DNA from: Pseudoflavonifractor_A sp022772585
GTDB taxonomy: Bacteria; Bacillota; Clostridia; Oscillospirales; Oscillospiraceae
Reading direction: 5' to 3'
Assembly: GCF_052065415.1 (NCBI RefSeq)
Contig: NZ_JBQHUB010000010.1
Location: 15,472 to 79,471, forward strand
DNA: 64,000 nucleotides
Part shown: positions 8,815 through 17,158 of the stretch, one piece after another
Layout of the letters: every line of letters starts with the position of its first letter
Position numbering within the stretch: the first letter of the stretch is position 1
The notes under the pieces: generated by a model
Database searches by the model: none
Told to the model about the DNA's origin: nothing
The model's input: only the letters and a program-made list of their open reading frames with translations
Position numbers and translations under genes: made by a program

Positions 8815-9786
8815 GTGAAGATAGGCAATGTCACCATACCGACGCCGCTGGCGCTGGCCCCCATGGCGGGGGTCACCGACCTGGGCTTCCGGGCCGTGTG
8901 CCGGGAGCTGAGCGGCTGCTATACCATTACCGAGATGGTCAGCTCCAAGGCCCTGTGCTACCAGGACAAAAAATCCATCCCCCTGCTGAAGCTGGCGGAG
9001 GGGGAGCACCCCGCCGCGGCTCAGATCTTCGGCAGCGACCCGGCGTGTATGGAGCAGGCCGCAGGCATCGCCGGGGAGGTGTCGGGAGCGGAGATCATCG
9101 ACATCAACATGGGCTGTCCCGTGCCCAAGGTAGCCCAGAGCGGGGACGGCTCCGGCCTGATGCGCACCCCCGAGCTGGCCGCCCGGGTGCTGGAGGCGGT
9201 GGTCCGGGGGGCGGGCGGCCGCCCGGTAACGGTGAAATTCCGCCTGGGCTGGGACAAGGGCTCCATCAACTGCGTGGAGTTCGCCCGGATGATGGAGCAG
9301 GCGGGGGCCGCCGCCGTCACGGTCCACGGCCGCACCCGCAAGCAGATGTACGCTGGGGAGGCCAACTGGGACTATATCCGCCAGGTGAAGGAGGCGGTGA
9401 GTGTTCCGGTCATTGCCAACGGCGACGTGTTCTCTCCCCAGGCCGCCCTGCGCATCCGCAAGGTGACCGGGGCGGACATGGTCATGGTGGGCCGGGGGGC
9501 CTTCGGCAACCCCTGGCTGCTGCAGCAGTGCGCCGCCGCCCTGAAGGGGGAAGAGATCCCCGAATTGCCCCCGCTGGCACAGCGGTGCGACACGGCGGTG
9601 CGGCAGTTCGAGCTCAACGCCGCCCACAAGGGGGAGAAGATCGCCTGTCTGGAGGCCCGGCGGCACTACGCCTGGTATCTCAAGGGCGTGCCCTATGCGG
9701 GCTATTATAAGGAGCAGATCTCGAAGATCTCCGCCATGGAGGATATCTACCGGATTACAGAAGGCATCAAGCGGGACCTGCGGTAA
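8815..9786 (+). CDS. dusB: tRNA-dihydrouridine synthase
   Basis: FMN-dependent reduction of uridine to dihydrouridine in tRNA. The 323-residue TIM barrel starts with LALAPMAGVTDLGFR (FMN loop), has the catalytic Cys in NMGCPVPK (C101), VKFRLGWD, TVHGRTRKQMYAG and the phosphate-binding ANGDVFSP and MVGRGAFGNPW. The loop after the Cys reads GDGSGLMRTP where most DusB have G-S-A-L. GTG start with GAGGA upstream. Likely co-transcribed with the sigma factor 38 bp downstream. Confidence 0.93.
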   Translation: MKIGNVTIPTPLALAPMAGVTDLGFRAVCRELSGCYTITEMVSSKALCYQDKKSIPLLKLAEGEHPAAAQIFGSDPACMEQAAGIAGEVSGAEIIDINMGCPVPKVAQSGDGSGLMRTPELAARVLEAVVRGAGGRPVTVKFRLGWDKGSINCVEFARMMEQAGAAAVTVHGRTRKQMYAGEANWDYIRQVKEAVSVPVIANGDVFSPQAALRIRKVTGADMVMVGRGAFGNPWLLQQCAAALKGEEIPELPPLAQRCDTAVRQFELNAAHKGEKIACLEARRHYAWYLKGVPYAGYYKEQISKISAMEDIYRITEGIKRDLR

Positions 9787-9824
9787 GTCCCGCGGGAAGC
9801 TTTGAGAGAAAGGACGGTGAAGCC

Positions 9825-10424
9825 GTGTCAACCGAATCGGAGCGCATCGCCCGGGCCAGGCAGGGGGACGAGGCGGCCTTCGCCGCCCTGGTGGAAGAAC
9901 ACCAGAGCCGGGTGTACAACCTGGCCCTGCGGATGACGGGCAATCCGGAGGACGCCGCCGACCTGGCCCAGGAGGCCTTTGTCAACGCATGGCGGGGGCT
10001 GGCCAGGTTCCAGGGGGAGAGCTCCTTTGCCACCTGGCTCTACCGCCTGACCACCAATGTGTGTATCGATTTTCTGCGCCGGGAGAAGCGGCGCGGCGCG
10101 CTGTCCATGACCATCTCGCTGGACGGTGACGAAGAGGAGCGGCAGGCCGAGGTGCCCGACCATCGCTATGATCCCCACCGGGAGGCTGAGCGGCGGGAGC
10201 TGCGGGAGGCTATCCGGGGCGGACTGGCACAGATGTCTGAGGAGCACCGGCAGGTGCTGGTGCTGCGGGAGCTGGACGGATTCTCTTACGCCGAGATCGC
10301 CGGCCTTTTAAAGCTGGAGGAGGGGACGGTGAAATCCCGCATCGCCCGGGCACGGCTGGCCCTGCGGAAGTATTTGCTGTCCACCGGGAACTTTTCCGGC
10401 TCAGGTTCGTCTACAGGACAGTAA
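9825..10424 (+). CDS. ECF-type RNA polymerase sigma factor (SigW/RpoE-like)
   Basis: 199 residues with sigma region 2 (AFAALVEEHQSRVYNLALRM, DLAQEAFVNAWRGLARFQ, FATWLYRLTTNVCIDFLRR), an acidic linker and region 4 (SEEHRQVLVLRELDGFSYAEIAGLL, EGTVKSRIARARLALRKYL). It directs RNA polymerase to stress-type promoters. It is followed 39 bp later by a zinc-finger anti-sigma gene, the usual pairing. GTG start. No autoregulatory ECF promoter was identified upstream, so read-through from dusB is likely. Confidence 0.93.
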   Translation: MSTESERIARARQGDEAAFAALVEEHQSRVYNLALRMTGNPEDAADLAQEAFVNAWRGLARFQGESSFATWLYRLTTNVCIDFLRREKRRGALSMTISLDGDEEERQAEVPDHRYDPHREAERRELREAIRGGLAQMSEEHRQVLVLRELDGFSYAEIAGLLKLEEGTVKSRIARARLALRKYLLSTGNFSGSGSSTGQ

Positions 10425-10463
10425 CAGCCTATCTGATCCCCGGAGAGAAAGGAGGGAGTGCCC

Positions 10464-11312
10464 ATGGTCTCCTGTGACGAGGCGCTGGAGCTGATCAGCG
10501 CCGGAGTGGACGGCGAGCTGACAGCGGAAGAAACGCGTATATTGGAAGAGCACCTGGATCATTGCCAGGCGTGCCGGGCGCTCCTGGAGGAGCTCCGGTC
10601 CATCCATGAGGAGATGTCCGGCCTGAATGTCCCGGCGCCCGCCGGCCTGGCCGAAGGGGTTATGGAGCGGGTGCGGGCGGAAAAGGTGGTCCCCATGAAG
10701 CCCGTCCGTTCTGCCCGGAAGCGCTGGAGAACCTGGGCGGCCAGCGCCGCGGTATTCGCCGTGGTGCTTCTGGGGGCAGGCACGCTGCGGCATGAGGCGG
10801 CCCCCGCCGCCAATGAGGCCACGGCGGCACAGGGCGCCCGGATCGAGACCACCTCCGGCAGCACCGCCCCGGTCCCTGAGCCTGAAATGGCGGCCGCCGG
10901 CCGGAGCGGTGAGACGGCCGCTGACGTTTACACCGGCAGCGCCCCGGAGAGCGCCGCACCGGCGGAGGGAGCCGAAAGGACGGACGGCGGGGAAAGCGGC
11001 TCTGCCGAAGATAAGGATAAGAGAACAGGACCGGCCCTGTTTTCTGCTGTGCCGGATGCCCTTGGCGAAGCGGAGAGCGCCGCCATGGAGCGGCTGCTGG
11101 AGGAGCTGGAGTGGGAAGACTATACCTGGCTCTCGCCCGAAGCAGCCATGACGGAGCGGGACGGGGAGAAGCTGATCCTCACCTGCGACGGCCTGACGGA
11201 GGACGGCGGGAGCTGTGCCTTCCGGCTGGAGCGGGGGGACGGGACCCCGGTGGCCCGCTATCTGGTGGAGCTGGACGGCGGTGCGGTGACGGAGGAACCC
11301 TCCGAGTCCTGA
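10464..11312 (+). CDS. Membrane-anchored zinc-finger anti-sigma factor
   Basis: Partner of the sigma factor just upstream. The N-terminus has the anti-sigma zinc motif H30-x3-C34-x2-C37 (EEHLDHCQACRALLEE); a single membrane helix spans about residues 91-108 (WAASAAVFAVVLLGAG), followed by an outside region of ~170 residues rich in Ala, Glu and Gly and low in complexity, then a small folded end. Such proteins hold the sigma factor at the membrane until a signal leads to their cleavage. ATG 10464 is chosen since AGGAGG lies 8 nt before it; GTG 10458 is too close to that SD. Confidence 0.88.
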   Translation: MVSCDEALELISAGVDGELTAEETRILEEHLDHCQACRALLEELRSIHEEMSGLNVPAPAGLAEGVMERVRAEKVVPMKPVRSARKRWRTWAASAAVFAVVLLGAGTLRHEAAPAANEATAAQGARIETTSGSTAPVPEPEMAAAGRSGETAADVYTGSAPESAAPAEGAERTDGGESGSAEDKDKRTGPALFSAVPDALGEAESAAMERLLEELEWEDYTWLSPEAAMTERDGEKLILTCDGLTEDGGSCAFRLERGDGTPVARYLVELDGGAVTEEPSES

Positions 11313-11350
11313 TTTGACACAATGAACAATCCGGTTTTTACGTCTGAAAA

Positions 11351-11382
11351 GGTCTGTGGGCAATCTCCACAGACCTTTTTTT
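11351..11382 (+). terminator. Terminator of the sigma/anti-sigma operon
   Basis: Stem GGTCTGTGG/CCACAGACC (11351-11359, 11367-11375) followed by a run of seven T. Confidence 0.9.
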
Positions 11383-11433
11383 CCTGTTTTTTTGCTGAAT
11401 TGCGTGATTTGCACTATTTTTCTAAAATTGCAG

Positions 11434-11462
11434 TTGCCATGATGCCGGTTTTGAGTTATAAT
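11434..11462 (+). promoter_or_regulatory. Promoter of the EF-G-like gene
   Basis: TTGCCA (11434-11439), 17-bp spacer, TATAAT (11457-11462). The leader is about 65 nt. Confidence 0.85.
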
Positions 11463-11534
11463 GACTAATGTCAGTCGTGATGATCCATCGGGGCACACTG
11501 CTGGCCCGATTTCAAACGCAAGGAGAGGAAACAT

Positions 11535-13610
11535 ATGAGCTATTCCGCGCAAAACATCCGCAACATCTGCCTGCTTGGCCACGGCAGCAACGGCAAGACC
11601 ACCCTGGCAGAGAACATGCTGTATCTCACCGGCGGCTCCATCCGCATGGGTTCTCCTGTGGACGGCAATACCGTTTGTGATTACGATCCCGAGGAGATCC
11701 GCCGTCAGATTTCCATCTCCCTGGCGGTGGCTCCCGTGGAGTATAAGGGCTGCAAGATCAATGTGCTGGATACTCCGGGCTACTTCGACTTCTGCGGCGA
11801 GGCCATCGAGGCCCTGAGCGTCTCGGGCGCGGCCGTCATCGTCTGCTCCGCCAAGGCGGGCATGAGCGTGGGCGCCGAGAAGGCGTGGGAGTACTGCGAG
11901 TCCCGCAAGATGCCCCGCATCCTCTACATCTCCAAGACCGACGAGGAGAACTCCGACTATAACGCCGCCTTCGCCACTCTGCGCGAGCGCTTCGGCAAGA
12001 ATATTGCCCCCGTGGTGGCCCCCATCTGGGATGCGGACAAGAAGGTCATCGGCATCATCGACGTGCTCCATAAGCGGGCCTACGAGATGCAGAATGGCAA
12101 GCGGGTGGAGATCCAGGTGCCCGACGACAAGCTGGCCGTGCTGGACGAGCTGTACGACGCCCTGAAGGAGTCGGTGGCCGAGACCAGCGAGGAGTTCATG
12201 GACAAGTACTTCAACGGCGAGGACTTCACCTACGCCGAGATGGTCCAGGGCCTGCGCCAGGGCGTGCGGGACCTGTCCCTCTTCCCCGTGGTCTGCGGCT
12301 CCGCGGTCCAGGGCCTGGGTACCCTGATGCTGCTGGACACCATTGTGGACCTGGTCCCCAACCCGCTGGAGGGTTCCCCCGAGGTGGTGGAGAATGCCGA
12401 CGGCGAGCTGGAGGAGTATGTCCTGTCCGACCGCGCCTATCCCTGCGCCTATGTGTTTAAGACCACCTCCGACCAGTACGGCAAGTACTCCTACGTGAAG
12501 GTGCTCTCCGGTTCCATCACCCCCGATATGCCCATGGTCAATGCCCGCACCGGCGAGACCATGAAGCTGGGCCGCCTGTATGTGGTCAAGGGCAAGAAGA
12601 CCGAGGAGGTCAAGGAGCTGGTCTGCGGCGACATCGGCGCTGTGGCCAAGATGGATGCCCTCAAGACCGGCGATACCCTGTGCGACAGCCGCAAGGTCAT
12701 CAAGGTCGCCCCCCTGCCCCTCCCCGAGCCCTGCTATTCCGTGGCCATCGCCCCCAAGACCAAGGGCCAGGAGGACAAGATCGCCGCCGGTCTGACCCGC
12801 CTGAACGAGGAGGACCTGACCTTTAACTGGATGAGCAACGCCGAGACCCGCCAGATGGTGGTCTCCGGCACCGGCGATATGCAGATGGACGTGCTGGTGT
12901 CCAAGCTGAAGAACCGCTTCAGCGTGGAGGCCGAGCTCTCCATCCCCCGCGTGGCCTACCGCGAGAAGATCCGCAAGAAGGTGGAGGTCCAGGGCCGCCA
13001 CAAGAAGCAGTCCGGCGGTCACGGCCAGTTCGGCGACGTCAAGATCCGCTTCGAGCCCGGCGAGAGCGAGGAGCTGGAGTTCTGCGAGGAGGTCTTCGGC
13101 GGCGCGGTGCCCAAGAACTACTTCCCTGCCGTGGAGAAGGGCCTGCGTGAGGCCGTGCAGCACGGCGTGCTGGCCGGCTATCCCGTGGTCAACCTGAAGG
13201 CCACCCTGTACGATGGATCCTACCATCCCGTGGACTCCTCCGAAATGGCCTTCAAGACGGCGGCCCAGCTGGCCTACAAGGCCGGCCTGCCCGACGCCAA
13301 TCCCACCATCCTGGAGCCCATTGGCGAGCTGAAGGTCACCATCCCCGACAGCTACATGGGCGACATCATCGGCGACCTGAACAAGCGGCGCGGCCGCGTC
13401 ATGGGCATGAACCCCGACGGCAAGGGCAACCAGATCGTGGAGGCCGAGGTCCCCATGGCCGAGATGATGACCTATGCCATCGACCTGCGCTCCATGACCC
13501 AGAGCCGCGGCTCCTTCACCTTCCACTTCGTCCGCTATGAGGAGGCTCCTCCCGTGGCCCAGCAGAAGGCGATCGACGCCGCCAAGGCCATTCAGGACCT
13601 GGACAACTGA
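11535..13610 (+). CDS. Elongation factor G-like GTPase (EF-G paralogue)
   Basis: 691 residues with the EF-G layout: P-loop GHGSNGKTT (15-23), switch II DTPGYFDF, a beta-barrel domain, and domains III-V including GGHGQFGDVKIRF and AEVPMAEMMTYAIDLRSMTQ. Two G motifs differ from the translocase: the switch I RGIT is RQIS, and the guanine motif NKxD is SKTD. This is typical of the widespread second EF-G of Firmicutes whose role is unsettled, so translocase activity should not be assumed. Codon use is strongly biased to preferred C/G-ending codons, suggesting high expression. Own promoter and terminator. Confidence 0.88.
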   Translation: MSYSAQNIRNICLLGHGSNGKTTLAENMLYLTGGSIRMGSPVDGNTVCDYDPEEIRRQISISLAVAPVEYKGCKINVLDTPGYFDFCGEAIEALSVSGAAVIVCSAKAGMSVGAEKAWEYCESRKMPRILYISKTDEENSDYNAAFATLRERFGKNIAPVVAPIWDADKKVIGIIDVLHKRAYEMQNGKRVEIQVPDDKLAVLDELYDALKESVAETSEEFMDKYFNGEDFTYAEMVQGLRQGVRDLSLFPVVCGSAVQGLGTLMLLDTIVDLVPNPLEGSPEVVENADGELEEYVLSDRAYPCAYVFKTTSDQYGKYSYVKVLSGSITPDMPMVNARTGETMKLGRLYVVKGKKTEEVKELVCGDIGAVAKMDALKTGDTLCDSRKVIKVAPLPLPEPCYSVAIAPKTKGQEDKIAAGLTRLNEEDLTFNWMSNAETRQMVVSGTGDMQMDVLVSKLKNRFSVEAELSIPRVAYREKIRKKVEVQGRHKKQSGGHGQFGDVKIRFEPGESEELEFCEEVFGGAVPKNYFPAVEKGLREAVQHGVLAGYPVVNLKATLYDGSYHPVDSSEMAFKTAAQLAYKAGLPDANPTILEPIGELKVTIPDSYMGDIIGDLNKRRGRVMGMNPDGKGNQIVEAEVPMAEMMTYAIDLRSMTQSRGSFTFHFVRYEEAPPVAQQKAIDAAKAIQDLDN

Positions 13611-13623
13611 CCGTAAAAAACAG

Positions 13624-13660
13624 CGCTCCCCCGGCGTTCGAGTGCCGGGGGAGCGTTTTT
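13624..13660 (+). terminator. Bidirectional terminator after the EF-G-like gene
   Basis: A 12-bp GC-rich stem (13624-13635 with 13644-13655), TTTTT on the plus side and TTTTTT on the minus side. It serves the convergent ThrE genes too. Confidence 0.9.
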
Positions 13661-13666
13661 GCATGT

Positions 13667-14119
13667 TCAGCGGCCGGCGCCGCGCCGTTCATGAAGGCTG
13701 ACAGCCAGGCTGGCCAGGGAGGCGGCGCAGAGGATGCCCAGGGCAATGGCTCCCGCCTCAGAGAGGAGGAGCCGGGCCCGCTGGCCGAAGGACTCATAGT
13801 CCCCCCGGACGAAAAAGCTCATCATATAGTACAGGTCGCCGCCGGGGATAAGGGGGATGAGCATGGGGACCAGCAGCATGAGCACGGGGGCCTTGAGCAC
13901 CCGGGCCAGTACCTCGCTGAGCAGGGCCACAGCCAGGGTGGCGCAGAGCAGGGCGGGGAATACGTCCAGTCCGTGGCACACGCCGGCCAGATAGACCACC
14001 CAGCCCAGGCCGCCCCCCAGCATGGACCAGATCAGCTTCCGGCCCCGGATGTTGAAGAGAATGGAAAAGCCCAGGGCGCCCACGCAGCCCATGGCGGTCT
14101 GAAGAACATACCACGCCAT
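13667..14119 (-). CDS. Threonine/serine exporter, ThrE C-terminal-type subunit (first pair)
   Basis: 150 residues, about four or five hydrophobic helices, matching the DUF3815/ThrE_2 half of the threonine/serine exporter family (LIPLIPGGDLYYMMSFFVRGDYE is the typical signature). It begins 4 bp after the stop of its partner at 14124, so the two are translated together and probably form one transporter. Start ATG 14119 has GGAGG before it. A second pair lies at 27840-29178. Confidence 0.85.
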   Translation of the reverse strand: MAWYVLQTAMGCVGALGFSILFNIRGRKLIWSMLGGGLGWVVYLAGVCHGLDVFPALLCATLAVALLSEVLARVLKAPVLMLLVPMLIPLIPGGDLYYMMSFFVRGDYESFGQRARLLLSEAGAIALGILCAASLASLAVSLHERRGAGR

Positions 14120-14123
14120 GCCC

Positions 14124-14924
14124 TCACCTCCAGAAATGCATCAGCACTACAGCAAAGCCGATGGCGATGGCCAGTGCCTTCAAAATGGCCTCGCTGATGC
14201 CCAGAAGGCCGGAAATAGTGTCGCCGCTGATCATATCCCGCAGAGAGGTGGTAAAGGCAATGCCGGGGATGAGGAGCATGATGTTGCCGATGGTGATCTT
14301 GTCGGGATTCTGTCCCAGCCCCAGAGAGACCATGGCCACCACCGCCAGGGCGGCCAGCATGCTGCTGAGCAGGTTGAGCAGGATGCTGTTGAGCCGCAGC
14401 CGGGCGCCAAAGCGCAGGGAGGCGAAGAGGAGCACGCCGGAGCAGGCGGCGGCCAGCGCGTCGGAGAAGGTGCCGCCGAAGAAGATGGAGAAGGCGGCCG
14501 AGATCATGGCATACATGGCGCACTGGGCCTGAAGCGGATACGCGGGCGCCCGGCGCAGCCCGCCCACAGCCTGCCGGAAGCGGGGCACGTCCACAGGCCG
14601 GGCGCAGAGGGAGCGGGACAGGGCGTTGACCCGCTCCACCCGGCCCAGATCGGTATCCCGGGCCATGATGCGCCGGGTCTGGGTGATGACCCGGCCCTCC
14701 GGCGTGTGGACGGTGAGTACGATGCTGGAGGTAATGGTAAACACGTCGGCCTTGGAGAAGCCGTAAACGGCGCACAGCCGGGAGATGGTGTCCTCCACCC
14801 GCATCACTTCGGCGCCGCTGGTGAGCAGCAGCTCCCCCATGTCCAGGATGCAGGAGAGGACCGCCTCGTTCCGGGCGGGATCGGCGGTGGGTGATGCGGC
14901 CCGCGCCGGGGTGGATGGCTCCAT
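14124..14924 (-). CDS. Threonine/serine exporter, ThrE N-terminal-type subunit (first pair)
   Basis: 266 residues. A soluble N-terminal segment with GELLLTSGAEVMRVEDTISRLC precedes about five membrane helices including LMLLIPGIAFTTSLRDMISGD, the family hallmark of DUF1212/ThrE. In Corynebacterium ThrE is a single protein that exports threonine and serine; Firmicutes usually split it as here. ATG 14924 has AAGGAGG 10 nt upstream. Confidence 0.87.
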   Translation of the reverse strand: MEPSTPARAASPTADPARNEAVLSCILDMGELLLTSGAEVMRVEDTISRLCAVYGFSKADVFTITSSIVLTVHTPEGRVITQTRRIMARDTDLGRVERVNALSRSLCARPVDVPRFRQAVGGLRRAPAYPLQAQCAMYAMISAAFSIFFGGTFSDALAAACSGVLLFASLRFGARLRLNSILLNLLSSMLAALAVVAMVSLGLGQNPDKITIGNIMLLIPGIAFTTSLRDMISGDTISGLLGISEAILKALAIAIGFAVVLMHFWR

Positions 14925-15027
14925 GGAACAGCCGCCTCCTTCTTGCGGTAAGATGAAATGTCTGTCTCAGATTATAGCAAGTCCCGCCGCCGGCGGCAAG
15001 AGGGAGGGACGGCACCCGGGAGCGAAA

Positions 15028-15062
15028 CAGGCCGCCGCAGAGGAACGCTCTGCGGCGGCCTG
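15028..15062 (-). terminator. Terminator of the met-osmC operon
   Basis: A 15-bp perfect stem (15028-15042 with 15048-15062), loop GAACG, followed on the minus strand by TTTCG. It starts 6 bp after the osmC-like stop. Confidence 0.75.
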
Positions 15063-15067
15063 TTGAT

Positions 15068-15493
15068 TCAGGGCTCGCGCTCGGTGCTGTAGATCACTGT
15101 GGGCTCAAAATCCAGCAGATGCTGCACCACCTTGCAATGTCTGGCTTCAGCAATGAGCTGCTCTTTCAGCTCTTCGGGAAATTCCCGGGGGAGCACGATA
15201 TTGGTCCGGAACTCCCTGACCTCCCGGTTGTCCTCAGCCAGCACCAGGTCCATCTGGACGCGGAGGGCTTCGGTGGGGATGTGGTGCTCGGCGCAGAAAT
15301 TCCGCACATGGATGCCCTGGCAGGCGGTCATGGCGGCCAGGAAAGTGTCCCAGGGGGTGGGCGCGCTGCCGTCGCCGCCATATTCTTTGGAGTAGTCGGT
15401 GTGGAATTCCATCACCTTGCCGCTGCCGGGGCTGAGTACCTGGATATCGGTCCGGTAACCGCCGGGAAAGCTGGCCTGTGTACGATGCTTCAT
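15068..15493 (-). CDS. OsmC family protein
   Basis: 141 residues of the OsmC/Ohr fold, a thiol-based peroxidase family. The two conserved cysteines are in MTACQGIHVRNFC and ARHCKVVQHLL. It is the last gene of the metN-metI-metQ run, 24 bp after metQ, so probably co-transcribed. The context suggests a link to sulfur amino acid uptake, but its substrate is unknown. Confidence 0.88.
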   Translation of the reverse strand: MKHRTQASFPGGYRTDIQVLSPGSGKVMEFHTDYSKEYGGDGSAPTPWDTFLAAMTACQGIHVRNFCAEHHIPTEALRVQMDLVLAEDNREVREFRTNIVLPREFPEELKEQLIAEARHCKVVQHLLDFEPTVIYSTEREP

Positions 15494-15517
15494 CCTGTCA
15501 CTTCCTGCTTCCGGCGA

Positions 15518-16435
15518 TCATTCAAAGTAGTTGACGTTGAAGGCGTCAGACTCGAACATGGGGACCTTGGCGCCCTTGTAGGTCTCGGCCAGATGGGCGG
15601 CGTACTCATCGGTGTGCATGGCGTCGTCCATCAGCTTCAGCCACTCCGCGTCCGCGTTCTCCTCGGCCACCACCAGGCAGGTGCCGGCCACGGTCATGGT
15701 GACGTCCATACCCTCGATGGCCAGCAGGTGGGCGGGCTTGGCGGGATCATCGGAGAGATAGACGGTAACAGCAGTGACGGTGATGCAGTCCACATCCTCA
15801 AAAGCGCCCCACTTGCTTCTGGACTCCATCTCCAGGATCTCGATATTCTTGGGATTGGAGGTGATATCCAGTACGGTGGGATAATCCTCAGTGTGGTCCA
15901 GCTCGATCAGGCCGCAGGACTCCAGGATATCCAGCTCTCTGGCGCGGTTGACGGAGTCGTTGGAGATCGCAATGACGGCGCCGTCAGGCAGCTGATCCAG
16001 AGAGGTGTACTTGCGGGAGTAGAGACCCTCAGGGAAGGTGGAGATGGGCTCGCCGGGAGCTACCAGGGTGGTGCCGTTGCTCTCGTTGAACGCAGCCAGA
16101 TATTTCTTGTTCTGCGTGAAGTTGGCGTCGATCTCGCCCTCCTGGGTGGCCATGTTGGTGGTGATCACATCGCTGAAGACCTGGGGACGGATCTCATATT
16201 TGGAATCCTTCAGGGCTTCGGCTACATAGAGGATATCGGGCTCCTCACGGGCCAGACAGCCCACGGTGATGACGGTCTTTTCCTCCGGCGTGGGAGTGGG
16301 AGCAGGAGCGGGCTCGGAGGAGGGGGCGGGCGCGGAGGAAGGCGCGGGAGTGGCGGCGCTCTGACCGCCGCAGGCACAGAGCAGGGCCAGCAGCATGGCG
16401 GCGGCCAGCAGCAGGGAAACGGTTTTCTTTTTCAT
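15518..16435 (-). CDS. metQ: Methionine ABC transporter substrate-binding lipoprotein
   Basis: NlpA/MetQ family, 305 residues. A lipoprotein signal peptide (MKKKTVSLLLAAAMLLALL, Cys in LLCACGG) is followed by a Ser/Pro/Ala linker and the binding domain with DANFTQNKKYLAAFN, EGLYSRKYTSLDQLPDGAVIAISND and VNRARELDILESCGLI. Anchored outside the membrane, it delivers methionine to MetNI. ATG 16435 has AAAGGAGAG upstream; the frame extends further but without an SD. Confidence 0.93.
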   Translation of the reverse strand: MKKKTVSLLLAAAMLLALLCACGGQSAATPAPSSAPAPSSEPAPAPTPTPEEKTVITVGCLAREEPDILYVAEALKDSKYEIRPQVFSDVITTNMATQEGEIDANFTQNKKYLAAFNESNGTTLVAPGEPISTFPEGLYSRKYTSLDQLPDGAVIAISNDSVNRARELDILESCGLIELDHTEDYPTVLDITSNPKNIEILEMESRSKWGAFEDVDCITVTAVTVYLSDDPAKPAHLLAIEGMDVTMTVAGTCLVVAEENADAEWLKLMDDAMHTDEYAAHLAETYKGAKVPMFESDAFNVNYFE

Positions 16436-16495
16436 GGGGCACTCTCCTTTGTTTTTTATATCCGGCGGCCGGCAAACAGCCATGGCCGCGGGAAA

Positions 16496-17158
16496 TCATT
16501 TCAGCTTCTGATAGATGGCAAGACCCACGTGCTGGATGATCTGTACGAAGATGATCAGGATCAGGACCGTACTGTACATCACCCGGTCGTCGAAGTTCTG
16601 GTATCCGTAAGTCAGCGCCACGGCGCCCAGGCCGCCGGCGCCCACGATGCCCGCCATGGCGGTGTAGCCCAGGATGGACACCACGGCCAGCGTCAGATTG
16701 GAGACGATGGAGGGCACCGCCTCGTGGATGAGGACGTGGACCACGATCTGCCAGTCCGACGCGCCGAAAGACTTGGCGGCCTCGATCAACCCGGGGTCCA
16801 CTTCCTTCAGGCTGGTCTCCATCAGCCTGGCCACCAGCGGAGAGCCAGCCACCGTGATGGCGAAAACAGCGGCGTTGGGACCAATGGACCGGCCTACCAC
16901 CAGACGGGTGATGGGGATGATGGAGATGATCAGGATCACAAAGGGGGTGGAGCGGACGATGTTGATGAGAATACTCAGGGTCTCGTAAATAAAGCGGTTG
17001 GGGCGCAGGCCCTGTTTGTCGGTCAGTACCAGGACGATGGCAATGGCAAAGCCGCAGATGGTGCAGGTGACGGAGGCAAAGGCGAGCATGTACACCGTCG
17101 TCCAGAACCCGGGGATCACGATGCGCCGGATCAGTGTGGGAACATCCTTATAAAACAT
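16496..17158 (-). CDS. metI: Methionine ABC transporter permease
   Basis: 220 residues, five or six helices, with the inner-membrane-component signature EAAKSFGASDWQIVVHVLIHEAVPS that docks on the ATPase. The gene overlaps the end of metN by 11 bp, showing translational coupling. Length equals the family norm (~217). Confidence 0.95.
   Translation of the reverse strand: MFYKDVPTLIRRIVIPGFWTTVYMLAFASVTCTICGFAIAIVLVLTDKQGLRPNRFIYETLSILINIVRSTPFVILIISIIPITRLVVGRSIGPNAAVFAITVAGSPLVARLMETSLKEVDPGLIEAAKSFGASDWQIVVHVLIHEAVPSIVSNLTLAVVSILGYTAMAGIVGAGGLGAVALTYGYQNFDDRVMYSTVLILIIFVQIIQHVGLAIYQKLK

Noticed and set aside
10401..13664. Very long minus-strand open frame across the sigma, anti-sigma and EF-G-like genes
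   Set aside because: Runs antisense to three clear genes; His/Gly/Leu-rich translation is typical of a codon-bias shadow.
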